Shown: positions 11,475-18,532 of the stretch, one piece after another
Layout of the letters: each line of letters begins with the position of its first letter
How positions within the stretch are numbered: the stretch's first letter is position 1
Source of the DNA: a bacterium
GTDB lineage: Bacteria; Verrucomicrobiota; Verrucomicrobiia; Limisphaerales; J093
Length of the DNA: 64,000 nucleotides
NCBI GenBank assembly: GCA_021780105.1
Contig: JAJXZJ010000025.1
Location: 1 to 64,000, forward strand
Direction of reading: 5' to 3'
Program-made: the position numbers and the translations under genes
The notes under the pieces: model-generated
What the model was told of the DNA's origin: nothing
The model's input: only the letters and a program-made list of their open reading frames with translations
Databases searched by the model: none

Positions 11475-11889
11475 ACCAACCAGACCGGCCGGACCGCAGC
11501 GAGAATCAAAGGCAGCGGACCGGTGTCGCACAAAGCCAACCCCGTCGGGACCGAGGCCATTGTCGAAGCCAGCCTGAGCCGGATCGAACCCCGTCAGGGG
11601 TGACATCGTTGTAGATCGCAAACAAAACGGGTTCCCAAGGTCCGTCAGGAGCGGCATCGTCGGCGGATATGGCCACGCACCAAATCTCCTCAGCCGCGGT
11701 TTCCAGATGATGTCGCCCCGGACGGGGCTGGAGATCGGCTTGTCTGTGTTCCTGCAAAGATGCCACGCCTGTGGCGCTGCGGCATTGAACCGCGCCACTT
11801 GCGGATTCTTCATTTTTCCTTCCGTCTTTCCCGTCAACCTGGCTGATCGTCCATAGACCTTTGGCGCAATCCGGCATGGACTATGGGTC
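11475..11889. repeat. Non-coding region with REP-like palindromes (CCCCGTCAGGGG type)
   Basis: At least three related short palindromes are present: CCCCGTCAGGGG at 11589-11600 followed by TGACATCGTTGTAG, a decayed copy TCCGTCAGGAGCGGCATCGT at 11641, and an opposite-orientation copy CCCCGGACGGGG at 11716-11727 preceded by GATGATGTCG. On the minus strand the conceptual translation gives TTMSPLTGF-like and SPVRGDI-like strings that recur as interspersed repeat translations in Verrucomicrobiota and Planctomycetes genomes (family knowledge). This is repeat DNA rather than a gene. The 3' end (11800-11889) is the upstream region of the XRE regulator. Confidence 0.55.
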
Positions 11890-12117
11890 ATGCCGAAACG
11901 CGACGCCACCCTCGCCGCGCTGGGCGCCAACGTGCGCCGCCAGCGCGAAGCCCGCCAGCTCACCCAGGAGAAGCTTGCCGAACGTGCCGGTCTGGACCCC
12001 ACCTACATCAGCGGCATCGAGCGCGGCCTGCGCAATCCCGGCATCAAGAACGTCGCCCGCCTGGCCAGGGCGCTCGGTCTCACCACCGCCGCGCTCTGCA
12101 AAGGAGTCGAGGCGTGA
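11890..12117 (+). CDS. XRE-family helix-turn-helix regulator, probable restriction-modification controller
   Basis: This 75-residue protein is essentially a single HTH_3 domain: LGANVRRQREARQLTQEKLAERAGL, with the recognition helix in DPTYISGIERGLRNP, ending in a short helix. It resembles C-proteins and other small regulators that sit at the front of restriction-modification loci and control methylase/endonuclease timing. It is the first gene of the island and is followed by a Dcm-type methylase fragment about 95 bp downstream. Its own promoter would lie in the repeat-containing region upstream. Since the locus it would regulate is broken, it may now be purposeless or act elsewhere. Confidence 0.8.
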   Translation: MPKRDATLAALGANVRRQREARQLTQEKLAERAGLDPTYISGIERGLRNPGIKNVARLARALGLTTAALCKGVEA

Positions 12118-12134
12118 GCGCGAGACTCAAATCC

Positions 12135-12160
12135 GGTGGGGCTGCGTTGCGCCACCGCCC
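12135..12160. repeat. 26-bp interspersed GC-rich repeat, copy 1
   Basis: GGTGGGGCTGCGTTGCGCC and the next seven bases ACCGCCC match, in opposite orientation, the 26-bp element at 16168-16193 inside vsr at 23 of 26 positions. It lies between the XRE regulator and the methylase fragment. A second related GGGCGGCGCAGC segment follows at 12169. Confidence 0.55.
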
Positions 12161-12212
12161 AAGAGCGAGGGCGGCGCAGCAGCACCGCCCTACCGAAGTT
12201 CACGAGGAAGCG

Positions 12213-12658
12213 GTGTCCTACCGGATTGGACAGGAGGCACAGGTTTCACCGGATAAAAACCATCCTGTCCATCCTGTCGCCCCCCTCCGTTTCATTGACC
12301 TCTTCTGCGGCATTGGCGGGTTCCGGATCGCCTTCGAGCGCGCCGGCGCCAAGTGCGTCTTCTCCTGCGACTGGGACAAGCACTCCCAGATCACCTACGC
12401 CGCCAACTTCGGCGAAACGCCGCACGGCGACATCCACGACGTGGCCGTGGCCGACATCCCGAAGTTCGACATCCTCTGCGCCGGCTTCCCCTGCCAGCCC
12501 TTCAGCATCGCGGGCGTCTCCAAGAAACTCAGCCTCGGCCGCAAGCACGGCTTCGAGGACGAGCGGCAGGGCAACCTGTTCTTCGACCTCGCTGCCATCA
12601 TCAGCTTCCACCAACCGCCCGCCTTCGTGCTGGAAAACGTGAAGGCAATTCAAGCCGG
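12213..12658 (+). pseudogene. Dcm-type C5-cytosine DNA methyltransferase, truncated at the 3' side
   Basis: The fragment holds the N-terminal third of a C5 methyltransferase: SAM-binding motif I FIDLFCGIGGFRIAFE, the catalytic PCQ in GFPCQPFSIAG (motif IV) and motif VI FVLENVK. The homology ends at about 12644, immediately after ENVK. Motifs VIII-X and the target-recognition domain are missing. From 12659 the DNA is the end of the convergent HNH gene. A GTG at 12213 with GAGG 5 bp upstream is a plausible start. The region just before (AGGAGGCACAGG... CATCCTGTCCATCCTG) resembles a common interspersed repeat, so the true start may also have been replaced. The protein cannot methylate DNA. Confidence 0.8.
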
Positions 12659-13455
12659 CTACCCTTTGCGGAAGATCTTTGCTCGATGCTCTGCAAGAAA
12701 TTCCAGCTCGGGCAAAGCTGCGTCATCCGGCAGTTGGATTGGCTTCCCAGCATACGCACCAAAGTTCTCCGCCACTGCTCGCTGGGAAATCTCCGCCTTC
12801 AGTCTCGGCGAAAGCAGCAACCTCAAACTCTCGTCGAATGAAATCAGGCCGCGGTCAAAGGCGACGTCGTGAAGCCGGGACAGGCAAAGACCGTTGCGGA
12901 CGTTGAGCCGTTCGGCTGGATGCGTGCCCCAAGGCAGGATATGTGACGCCACCAGCAAGTCGCGGACAGCCAGCGACGTAACGCCGCATCTGCCGCCGAA
13001 GTTGTTCAGCACCGCCTCGCGAAAAAACTCCTGTCCGCGCCGCTGCTTCACTGTCGCCGCCGTGTCAGTCGGCCCGGTTGGCGGGCGCTTGCGCACTCGC
13101 ACGCCCTCTCGCGGCAGGACTTCCAGTTCGCTGCTCTCGTCGGCCCCGAACAGCTTGCGCAAGGCTTCCTCGCTCACCGGTACCGCCTCGTTGAGGTTTG
13201 CATGAAATTCGTGCCAAACTTCGCGATCAAGGGCGCTCGCGCCTTCCAGTCCCTTGATGCCGCGCAGTCTCAGAGCGGGATCGAGCGACGCGAAGTTGCA
13301 GAGCTTCATCGCCACGCTGTTTGATCCCGCCCCAGCTTCTCCGCCAGCGCGACAATCGCGGGCTGTCGGGCATGAAGCTGCCCAAAGGTCAGTTTGTGAT
13401 AGAGGTTCAGCGCCACGAGCAACTCGTCGCGCGACCAGCGTTTCCCGGCTGCCAT
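12659..13455 (-). pseudogene. HNH restriction endonuclease-like gene with a frameshift near 13326-13333
   Basis: The C-terminal part encodes an HNH_2-type nuclease: a Cys in GGRCGVTSL, the first His in VASHILPWGTHP, then NVRNGLCLSRLHDVAFDRG. The N-terminal part, from ATG at 13455, encodes AAGKRWSRDELLVALNLY and FGQLHARQPAIVALAEKLGR in a different frame. The two frames meet in GATCCCGCCCC at 13323-13333: one missing G/C would join LAEKLGR to GSNSVAMKLCNFASL, the expected continuation. This looks like a single-base deletion in a homopolymer, or an assembly error. The protein would be about 264 residues if intact. It overlaps the truncated methylase end to end and is convergent with it. Confidence 0.75.
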
Positions 13456-13552
13456 GTCGTGAGGCTGTCAGGATGTCTCGCCGAAGCGAAGCACGAATCC
13501 ACTTGTCAGGGTTCGCCTGGCGCAACCAGCGCGGTTGAGATAGTCTCGCAGC

Positions 13553-14092
13553 ATGTCAGCAAAAGCGACCATTGCTTACGACAAGAACTTCCACCTCTAC
13601 GAGGAGAGCGGTGACCCTAACCACATCTACCTGGAGTTGGAAACGAACAACTTTGAAGCCGGCTATGGCCGGGTGATGGTTCCTATCCCGGTTCACATCT
13701 GGGAAGTCATCCGCGAGTTTCCAGGCGTGCGGTTGGACCTGGCCGACCTGACAGACGCGCAGATTCAGGAAAAGGTCGAGAAGGAGGTGGACGAGCGCAT
13801 CTGCGAATGGAAGGAGGCGAAGAAGCGGGGAGAGAAAGGCATCTGGCGTTGGGTTGGTGGCCTACAGTTTGGTGATGCTGACAGTCCAAGGGCAGAACAA
13901 GTCCGTAAAGGGCGGGAATGGTACCGAGGGCAAAGGAAGTGGGAGCGCGAAGTGAAAGCAGCCATTGAGAAACTGCGCTGGGAGAACTCGCCCGAAGGCA
14001 AACGCAAGAGGTTGGAGGAACACAACCGCAAGGCGGCTCGCTATCAGGCCGCCCGCAAGGCTGCCGAAACCCGCAGGAAGAAGAAGGGCTAG
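13553..14092 (+). CDS. Hypothetical protein, 179 residues, highly charged C-terminal coiled coil
   Basis: I do not recognise a named family. Residues 1-85 look globular (for example YLELETNNFEAG, VMVPIPVHIWEVIREFPGV) and would fit a small antitoxin-like or DNA-associated domain. Residues 85-179 are rich in Lys, Arg and Glu, predicted helical, and end in RRKKKG. There is no signal peptide. It lies divergently from the HNH gene with about 97 bp between. Its TAG stop is in the same frame as the MvaI/BcnI-type fragment that follows at once, so the two may once have been parts of neighbouring genes fused by a deletion. The ribosome-binding site is weak. Confidence 0.55.
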   Translation: MSAKATIAYDKNFHLYEESGDPNHIYLELETNNFEAGYGRVMVPIPVHIWEVIREFPGVRLDLADLTDAQIQEKVEKEVDERICEWKEAKKRGEKGIWRWVGGLQFGDADSPRAEQVRKGREWYRGQRKWEREVKAAIEKLRWENSPEGKRKRLEEHNRKAARYQAARKAAETRRKKKG

Positions 14093-14623
14093 ATTGGCTG
14101 GCTGCGGGGCGCGGAGGCGTTCGTGCGGAAGTTTGGTTACCCGGACAAAAACCAGCGGCCAGACCGGTTGAACTTCGGCGGCATCCACCGCGTCGGCGAG
14201 CGGCAGTCCTCGACCGGGCTGACCATGCAGCTCGCCGGCTACGACGCGGCGCGGGGCCGGATCACCGACGCGAGCGGGGCCATCGTGCTGGTGAGCGACG
14301 CGGGCGAGCTGGCGGCGGCGTGGCCGTTCAGCGGGTTGCTGGCGCACTGGGCACGGAAGCACACGCGGGCCGCCTATGTGCCGTCCATGCGGCGCGTGGA
14401 GCCGCGCTGGCAATACGCCTACGGGGGCCGCGTGCGGCTGGCCCAGCGGACGGACCCGCTGCGATTGCTGGCGGCGCTGTCGCGGGGCGAGGTGTATTAC
14501 GACCCCGGCATCAAGCTGGAGCACGCGTCGGGCGACCCGGAGGTGAAACGGCGCAGCCAGTTCCGCATCGCGTCCAAGAGCATCGCCTCGCTTTACGAGA
14601 CGGTGGAGGCGGTGGAAGTGTAG
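14093..14623 (+). pseudogene. C-terminal fragment of an MvaI/BcnI-family restriction endonuclease
   Basis: Translation in the frame directly following the TAG at 14090 gives RKFGYPDK, then RLNFGGIHRVGER, GLTMQLAGYD, AAAWPFSGLLAHWARKH, RGEVYYDPGIKLE and SQFRIASKSIASLYETVE. These correspond to the C-terminal half of the MvaI/BcnI family (GLTL, the W..L helix, and the terminal FRI...LY motif). The N-terminal half with the catalytic acidic/Lys motif is missing, so it cannot cut DNA. A GTG at 14123 could still start translation. MvaI-type enzymes cut CCWGG, the site modified by Dcm-type enzymes and repaired by Vsr, so methylase, endonuclease and Vsr fit one former system. Confidence 0.65.
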
Positions 14624-14692
14624 GTCAGACGTCGCGCCTGTCTCCATCTGCAATGAAACTCAAGAAATCAGAGTCCGGCGCGACGCCTGACC
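14623..14692. repeat. 70-bp hairpin element, copy 1
   Basis: GGTCAGACGTCGCGCC at 14623-14638 pairs with GGCGCGACGCCTGACC at 14677-14692 at 15 of 16 positions. The loop starts TGTCTCCATCTG and contains AAGAAATCAGAGTC. A related element with the same loop start lies at 16469-16540. The two flank the toxin-antitoxin/vsr segment. Confidence 0.6.
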
Positions 14693-14699
14693 CATGCTG

Positions 14700-14741
14700 A
14701 TGGCGGACGTCTTCACCAGGACGAAGTGGTCAGAAATGCTC
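14700..14741 (+). pseudogene. Degenerate fragment resembling the start of vsr
   Basis: ATG at 14700 begins MADVFTRTKWSEML. The bases GACGTCTTCACCA are identical to the beginning of the intact vsr at 15993 and the following codons are related. Similarity fades after about 35 bp. It is the weakest of the three vsr-start copies in the island. Confidence 0.35.
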
Positions 14742-14807
14742 AAAAAGCGGCCTGACCTCCGGAAGGGAAGCATTGCGACGACCCGGTTTTGAGGATATTT
14801 TCGCGTC

Positions 14808-15053
14808 ATGAGCTTCGACTACAACCTGTTTTTGGAGCGTCGGCGCGAGGTGTGCGGCGGGGAACTGGTGGTCAAAGGGACGCGCGTGACGGTGCGCACG
14901 TTGCTGGCCAGCCTGGCGGAAGGGGCGTCGGCGGAGGAAATTCGCGCGGACTTTCCGACGGTGACGGCGGAGGCGTTGCGCGCGGTCGTGGCGTTTGCCG
15001 CGGCGTCGGCGGAAGAGGACCTGCCGGTGCCGCAGATTCCCGCGGCGGCATGA
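14808..15053 (+). CDS. DUF433 antitoxin (VapB45-like)
   Basis: This 81-residue protein has the DUF433 core: ICGGELVVKGTRVTVRTLL-like signature (here VCGGELVVKGTRVTVRTLL), then ASAEEIRADFPTVTAEALRAVVAFAAA. DUF433 proteins are short winged-helix antitoxins that bind and neutralise a PIN-like toxin and repress their own operon. Its TGA overlaps the ATG of the downstream toxin gene (ATGA), so translation is coupled, as usual for toxin-antitoxin pairs. No strong ribosome-binding site is visible. It lies just after a vsr-like fragment, inside the segment bounded by the two hairpin elements. Confidence 0.85.
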   Translation: MSFDYNLFLERRREVCGGELVVKGTRVTVRTLLASLAEGASAEEIRADFPTVTAEALRAVVAFAAASAEEDLPVPQIPAAA

Positions 15054-15412
15054 AGCTCAAACTGGACGAGAATCTGCCCGAGTCGCTGGTCGCGGCGCTG
15101 TCGGCGCTCGGCCATGAGGTGGATAACGTGCGGTTGGAGGGGTTGGCGGGCCGGCCTGATCCGGATGTCTGGCAGGCAGCCCAACAAGCCGGGCGGTTTC
15201 TCATCACCCAGGACCTGGATTTCTCTGACCTCCGGAAGTTTTCGCCCGGCACGCATCAGGGTTTGATGTCGGTACGCTTGCGGGCGCCGGGCCGCCGGGC
15301 ATTGGCGGCGCGGGTTGCGGAGGTGTTTCGCGCGGAGGCCTTCGGATCATGGGCGCGTTGTTTCGTGCTGCTCACCGATCACAAACTGCGCGTCCACCGC
15401 CTGCCGCGCTGA
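15050..15412 (+). CDS. DUF5615 PIN-like toxin (VapC45-like)
   Basis: The 120-residue protein has the DUF5615 pattern: LKLDENLPESLVAAL at the start with a conserved Asp, GHEVDNVRLEGLAGRPDPDVWQAAQ in the middle, and LITQDLDFSDLRKF with the second acidic cluster. These acidic residues form the metal site of PIN-like ribonucleases. It is translationally coupled to the DUF433 antitoxin. It probably inhibits growth by cutting RNA when the antitoxin is lost. Its stop is followed after 6 bp by a truncated vsr start. Confidence 0.85.
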   Translation: MKLKLDENLPESLVAALSALGHEVDNVRLEGLAGRPDPDVWQAAQQAGRFLITQDLDFSDLRKFSPGTHQGLMSVRLRAPGRRALAARVAEVFRAEAFGSWARCFVLLTDHKLRVHRLPR

Positions 15413-15418
15413 TTCACT

Positions 15419-15487
15419 GTGGGCGATGTTTTCACCAAGGCCATGCGTTCGGAGGTGATGTCGCGCATCCGGCAGGATGTCATTTGA
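15419..15487 (+). pseudogene. 5' fragment of a vsr-type gene
   Basis: GTG at 15419 opens a 22-codon frame VGDVFTKAMRSEVMSRIRQ that matches the first 18 residues of the intact Vsr at 15990 almost perfectly, then ends in QDVI and a stop. It shows that a vsr gene was cut after codon 18 and that the DNA before HicA was joined here. Together with the copies at 14700 and 15990 it suggests each toxin-antitoxin cassette ends in a vsr start. Confidence 0.65.
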
Positions 15488-15552
15488 CGCCGTGGCTTCG
15501 GCCGGCGAATTCCGGCTGGAAGGCCGCGTCCGGTTGTGACAGGTTCCCGTGT

Positions 15553-15753
15553 GTGCCGCGCAAAATCAGACAGTTGGTGGCCGATCTCGAACGGGCCGGG
15601 TTCGTCGCCTCGCCCGGAGGAAAAGGTTCGCACCGCAAGTTCCGGCACGCGCGGCTGCCAGGGGCGGTGATGCTGAGCGGTCATGACGGCGACGACGCGA
15701 AGCATTACCAGGAAAAACAAGTGCGCAACGCCATCCACGAGGCCAGCCAATGA
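15553..15753 (+). CDS. hicA: HicA-family mRNA interferase toxin
   Basis: The 66-residue protein from GTG 15553 shows the HicA double-stranded-RNA-binding-like fold signature: PRKIRQLVADLERAGFVASPGGKGSHRKFRH. The active-site His lies in GKGSHRKF. It ends in HYQEKQVRNAIHEA, the usual final helix. HicA cleaves mRNA and tmRNA and is held in check by HicB. Its TGA overlaps the HicB ATG (ATGA at 15750). The GTG start is supported by homology, because the frame upstream is not conserved. Confidence 0.88.
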   Translation: MPRKIRQLVADLERAGFVASPGGKGSHRKFRHARLPGAVMLSGHDGDDAKHYQEKQVRNAIHEASQ

Positions 15754-15986
15754 AAGCACAGGATCAATACCTCAAGTTCGTCCGGTGGGAAGAGGCCGAC
15801 GGCGTGTATGTGGGATACTGTCCCGACCTGTTTCCGTGGGGTGGCGCGTGCCACGCGGGCACCGAGCAGGAGGCTTACCGCGAGCTGTGTGCGCTGGTGG
15901 CCGAGGAGGTCGAGGACCTGCTGCGGGAGGGCAAGCCGTTGCCGACCCCAACGGTCCGCCCGATGCGCGAGGCACTCGTCGCGTGA
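15750..15986 (+). CDS. hicB: HicB-family antitoxin
   Basis: The 78-residue protein has the HicB partial-RNase-H-like fold: YLKFVRWEEADGVYVGYCPDLFPWGGACHAGTEQEAYRELCALVAEEVEDLLREGKPLPTP. This part binds HicA. A C-terminal HTH or ribbon-helix-helix is lacking, so DNA binding and autoregulation may depend on another protein or be weak. It is translated by coupling with hicA. The vsr GTG follows 3 bp after its stop. Confidence 0.85.
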   Translation: MKAQDQYLKFVRWEEADGVYVGYCPDLFPWGGACHAGTEQEAYRELCALVAEEVEDLLREGKPLPTPTVRPMREALVA

Positions 15987-15989
15987 AGC

Positions 15990-16469
15990 GTGCCTGACGT
16001 CTTCACCAAGGCGAAGCGTTCGGAGGTGATGTCCCGCATCCGCGGGCGCGGGAACAAGGACACGGAACTGGCGCTGGCGGCGGTCTTTCGTCGCCACGGC
16101 ATCACCGGCTGGCGGAGGCACAAGGAATTACGTGGTCGGGCCGTGCTGCCGCGCGGCCCCCAATTGCGGGCGGCGACGCAACGCCGCCCCACCTTCCGCG
16201 TCAAACCGGATTTCGTCTTTCCCAAACTCAGACTCGCGATCTTCGTGGACGGCTGTTTCTGGCACGCCTGCCCGCTGCACGCCACCCAGCCGAGAAACAA
16301 CGCCGCGTTCTGGCGCAATAAACTCGCCGGGAACAAGGCAAGGGACCGGAAGGTGAACCGCGCCTTGCGTGCGGCCGGCTGGCGGGTGTTACGCATCTGG
16401 GAACACGAACTGGCGCGCCAGCGCGAGGCGCGTCTGCTGGCGAGACTGCGCAAGGCGCTGGCGGTGTAG
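15990..16469 (+). CDS. vsr: Very short patch repair endonuclease Vsr with a repeat-derived insertion
   Basis: This 159-residue Vsr nicks DNA next to T:G mismatches made by deamination of 5-methylcytosine. Conserved parts are DVFTKAKRSEVMSRIRGRGNKDTE at the start, KPDFVFPKLRLAIFVDGCFWHAC with the catalytic Asp and zinc-binding residues, and NNAAFWRNKLAGNKARD near the C-terminus. Between GITGWRRHKEL and the FRVKPDFVF strand there is an extra, in-frame stretch of about 20 residues (RGRAVLPRGPQ...) coded by a palindromic repeat at 16168-16193. Translation starts at GTG 15990, 3 bp after hicB. Its natural partner, the Dcm-type methylase, is broken in this window. Confidence 0.88.
   Translation: MPDVFTKAKRSEVMSRIRGRGNKDTELALAAVFRRHGITGWRRHKELRGRAVLPRGPQLRAATQRRPTFRVKPDFVFPKLRLAIFVDGCFWHACPLHATQPRNNAAFWRNKLAGNKARDRKVNRALRAAGWRVLRIWEHELARQREARLLARLRKALAV
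16168..16193. repeat. 26-bp interspersed repeat inside vsr, copy 2
   Basis: GGGCGGCG (16168-16175) and CGCCGCCC (16182-16189) form a perfect 8-bp stem around ACGCAA, followed by CACC. The 26 bp match the element at 12135-12160 in reverse orientation at 23 of 26 positions. It lies in a segment of vsr absent from typical Vsr proteins and keeps the reading frame. Confidence 0.65.
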
Positions 16470-16540
16470 GACGGGGGGCGCGCTTGTCTCCATCTGAGAC
16501 GTGCCAAGAAAGTCAGCGTCAGGCGGGACGCGCGACCTGC
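16469..16540. repeat. Hairpin element, copy 2
   Basis: The sequence right after the vsr stop shares GTGTAGG, then CGCGC, TTGTCTCCATCTG and a later AAGAAAGTCAG with the element at 14623-14692. Arms around GGCGCGC and GCGCGACC can pair imperfectly. It closes the island on the right. The two copies could mark the ends of a transposable or recombinogenic unit. Confidence 0.5.
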
Positions 16541-16578
16541 GAGCCTACCGTTGCCACTGCGAAGCCCCGGCAGGAGTG

Positions 16579-17112
16579 TCATTCGTCCGTCGCGGCCAGC
16601 GCTGCGTGGTGGCAATCCAAGGCGGCGGAGCCGAAGCAGACGAGCACGATTTTCGCGAAGTCGGGATGTGCCGTGAGAAACCAGCGGCATTCGCGCACGG
16701 CAATGCGCACGGCACGGTCGAGCGGGAAGCCGTAAACGCCGGTGCTGATCGCCGGGAAGGCGATGGTTTTCAGCCCGTGTTGCGCGGCCAGCGCGAGGCT
16801 GTTCCGGTAGCAGCCCGCCAGCAGGTCGTCCTCGCCGTGGCGGCCGTCGCGCCAGACCGGCCCGACGGTGTGGATCACCCATTTCGCCGGCAGGCGATAG
16901 CCGCGCGTGAGTTTCGCCTGACCGGTGGCGCAGCCGCCGAGCGTGCGGCACTCGGCCAGCAACTCCGGGCCGGCGGCGCGGTGAATGGCGCCGTCCACGC
17001 CGCCCCCGCCCAGCAGCGTGGTGTTCGCGGCGTTCACGATGGCGTCGGTGGTCTGACGCGTGATGTCACCTTCGCCGAGCGCGAGGCGCGCGGCGGCGGG
17101 ATCGGTGTTCAT
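16579..17112 (-). CDS. Macro-domain protein, O-acetyl-ADP-ribose deacetylase type
   Basis: The 177-residue protein is a single macro domain. It has the ADP-ribose loop [26 protein letters not shown] and the second loop [22 protein letters not shown]. These are the diagnostic parts of the YmdB/MacroD class, which hydrolyses O-acetyl-ADP-ribose and removes ADP-ribose from acidic residues. It is cytosolic, with no signal peptide. The ATG at 17112 gives the natural start; an in-frame TTG lies 9 bp upstream. It is 25 bp downstream of the PQQ-like gene on the same strand and may be co-transcribed with it. Confidence 0.93.
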   Translation of the reverse strand: MNTDPAAARLALGEGDITRQTTDAIVNAANTTLLGGGGVDGAIHRAAGPELLAECRTLGGCATGQAKLTRGYRLPAKWVIHTVGPVWRDGRHGEDDLLAGCYRNSLALAAQHGLKTIAFPAISTGVYGFPLDRAVRIAVRECRWFLTAHPDFAKIVLVCFGSAALDCHHAALAATDE

Positions 17113-17137
17113 GCGCGCCAACGTGAACCGTCACGCC

Positions 17138-18439
17138 TCAGTTTTCAATGCGGTAAAGCTGCGTGTGCGAACGGAGAAACAGCGCCCGGCCGGACACCGC
17201 GGGCGACGCCATGAAGCCGTCGCCGAGCTGGTTCTCGGCCAGTTTCTTGAACTCGCGGCCGGCGGCGACGACGGTGGTTTTACCGTCCTCACTGCAGAAG
17301 TAGATGTGCCCCTCGGCGGCCAGCGGCGACGCGGAATACGTGCCGCCGATGCGCTGGCTCCAGACCACCTTGCCGGTCTTCGCGTCCCAGCAGGTGGCCA
17401 CGCCGATGTCGTCCAGTCCATAGAGCAGACCGTCGAGCAGCAGCAGGGACGGCTTCTTCGGCACGTGAGTGCGGGTCTTCCACACCACGCGCAACTGCAT
17501 CCCGGCGGGCGGCTCGGCCGCGGCGTCGAGCACCTCCCCCGCCCTGCCCGCCCGGATGGCGAGCAACTGCCCGTTTGACCAGCCGCTGGGCACGAACACG
17601 AGGCCCAGGCCCACGACCGGCCGCGTGCTGCCGGAGTAATTGCTGCGTTCCTCGACGCGCCACCGTTCCTTGCCGGTCAGCGGATCATAGGCGTAAAGCG
17701 CCTTCGATCCCTGGCTGAGCAGCGTGGTCACGCCGTCGAGGTCGGCCACGTCGCACGTCGCGAAGGCCTTGCGAAAATCGCCGTCGCTCTCCGGTTTGCC
17801 ATCGGAATCGAGGTCCTTGTAGTCAATCGAACGTTCCGTCCGCCACACGGTCTTGCCGGTGTGCTTGTCGAGGGCGACGACGAACTGGTGGTCGCTGCCG
17901 TCGAAATTCAGAATGAACAGATCGCCGTAAAGGATGGGCGAGGAACCCGCGCCGCGAAAATGGTTGCAGACGAAATCGCGCCGGTCCCAAAGAACCTTGC
18001 CGGTCGCGGTGTCCAGACACGCCGTGCCGGGCGAGCCGAACGTGACGTAAACGCGGCCGGCCTCGATCACCGGCGTGGGCGAGGCGTAGGTGTTGAACGG
18101 ATGCGCGGCCTGCGGCGCGGCGATGGCGAACAGTTTTTCGTCGCGGACCATCTTGCCAGTGTCGCGGTCCACGCAGACGGCGAACAGCTCGCGGCCGTCC
18201 GGCGTGGCGGTGCTCAGCCAGATCTGGTTGTCCCAGATTACCGGCGACGACCACGCGCGTCCGTGGATCGGCGTGGCCCATTTGACGTGGCTGGTGTCGC
18301 TCCACGTCACTGGCAGGCCGGTGGAGGTGGAGATGCCGTCACCGCGTGGCCCGCGGAATTGCGGCCAGTTCGTGTCGTCGGCGCGCAGTCCGGCCGCCAG
18401 GGCAAGAACCAGAAGGAATTGAAAACGTCCGTGATGCAT
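17138..18439 (-). CDS. Secreted PQQ-like beta-propeller repeat protein
   Basis: The 433-residue protein has a signal peptide (FQFLLVLALAAGLRA) followed by NWPQFRGPRGDGIS, the standard start of PQQ-binding-like beta-propeller proteins in Planctomycetes and Verrucomicrobia. Repeats of the DRDTGKM, DTATGKVLWD, DKHTGKTVWRT, DPLTGKERW and DAKTGKVVWSQ type mark the blades. No quinone-binding residues of true PQQ dehydrogenases are evident, so it is more likely a binding or scaffolding protein of the periplasm (inference). It is divergent from the menaquinone methyltransferase gene with 93 bp between the starts. Confidence 0.85.
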   Translation of the reverse strand: MHHGRFQFLLVLALAAGLRADDTNWPQFRGPRGDGISTSTGLPVTWSDTSHVKWATPIHGRAWSSPVIWDNQIWLSTATPDGRELFAVCVDRDTGKMVRDEKLFAIAAPQAAHPFNTYASPTPVIEAGRVYVTFGSPGTACLDTATGKVLWDRRDFVCNHFRGAGSSPILYGDLFILNFDGSDHQFVVALDKHTGKTVWRTERSIDYKDLDSDGKPESDGDFRKAFATCDVADLDGVTTLLSQGSKALYAYDPLTGKERWRVEERSNYSGSTRPVVGLGLVFVPSGWSNGQLLAIRAGRAGEVLDAAAEPPAGMQLRVVWKTRTHVPKKPSLLLLDGLLYGLDDIGVATCWDAKTGKVVWSQRIGGTYSASPLAAEGHIYFCSEDGKTTVVAAGREFKKLAENQLGDGFMASPAVSGRALFLRSHTQLYRIEN

Positions 18440-18532
18440 CGGGCGCCAGCGTAGCGAAGGCCGCCGGTCGCGGGCAACAGCGCTTTGTTCCCGGTTGGCG
18501 CGAACCCGCCGGCCGGCTAACCTGCCGCCGGC

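Noticed and set aside
11310..12002. 230-codon minus-strand ORF with TTMSPLTGF-like sequence
   Set aside because: The translation is of interspersed repeat DNA and runs across a real plus-strand gene; no start or ribosome-binding site supports it.
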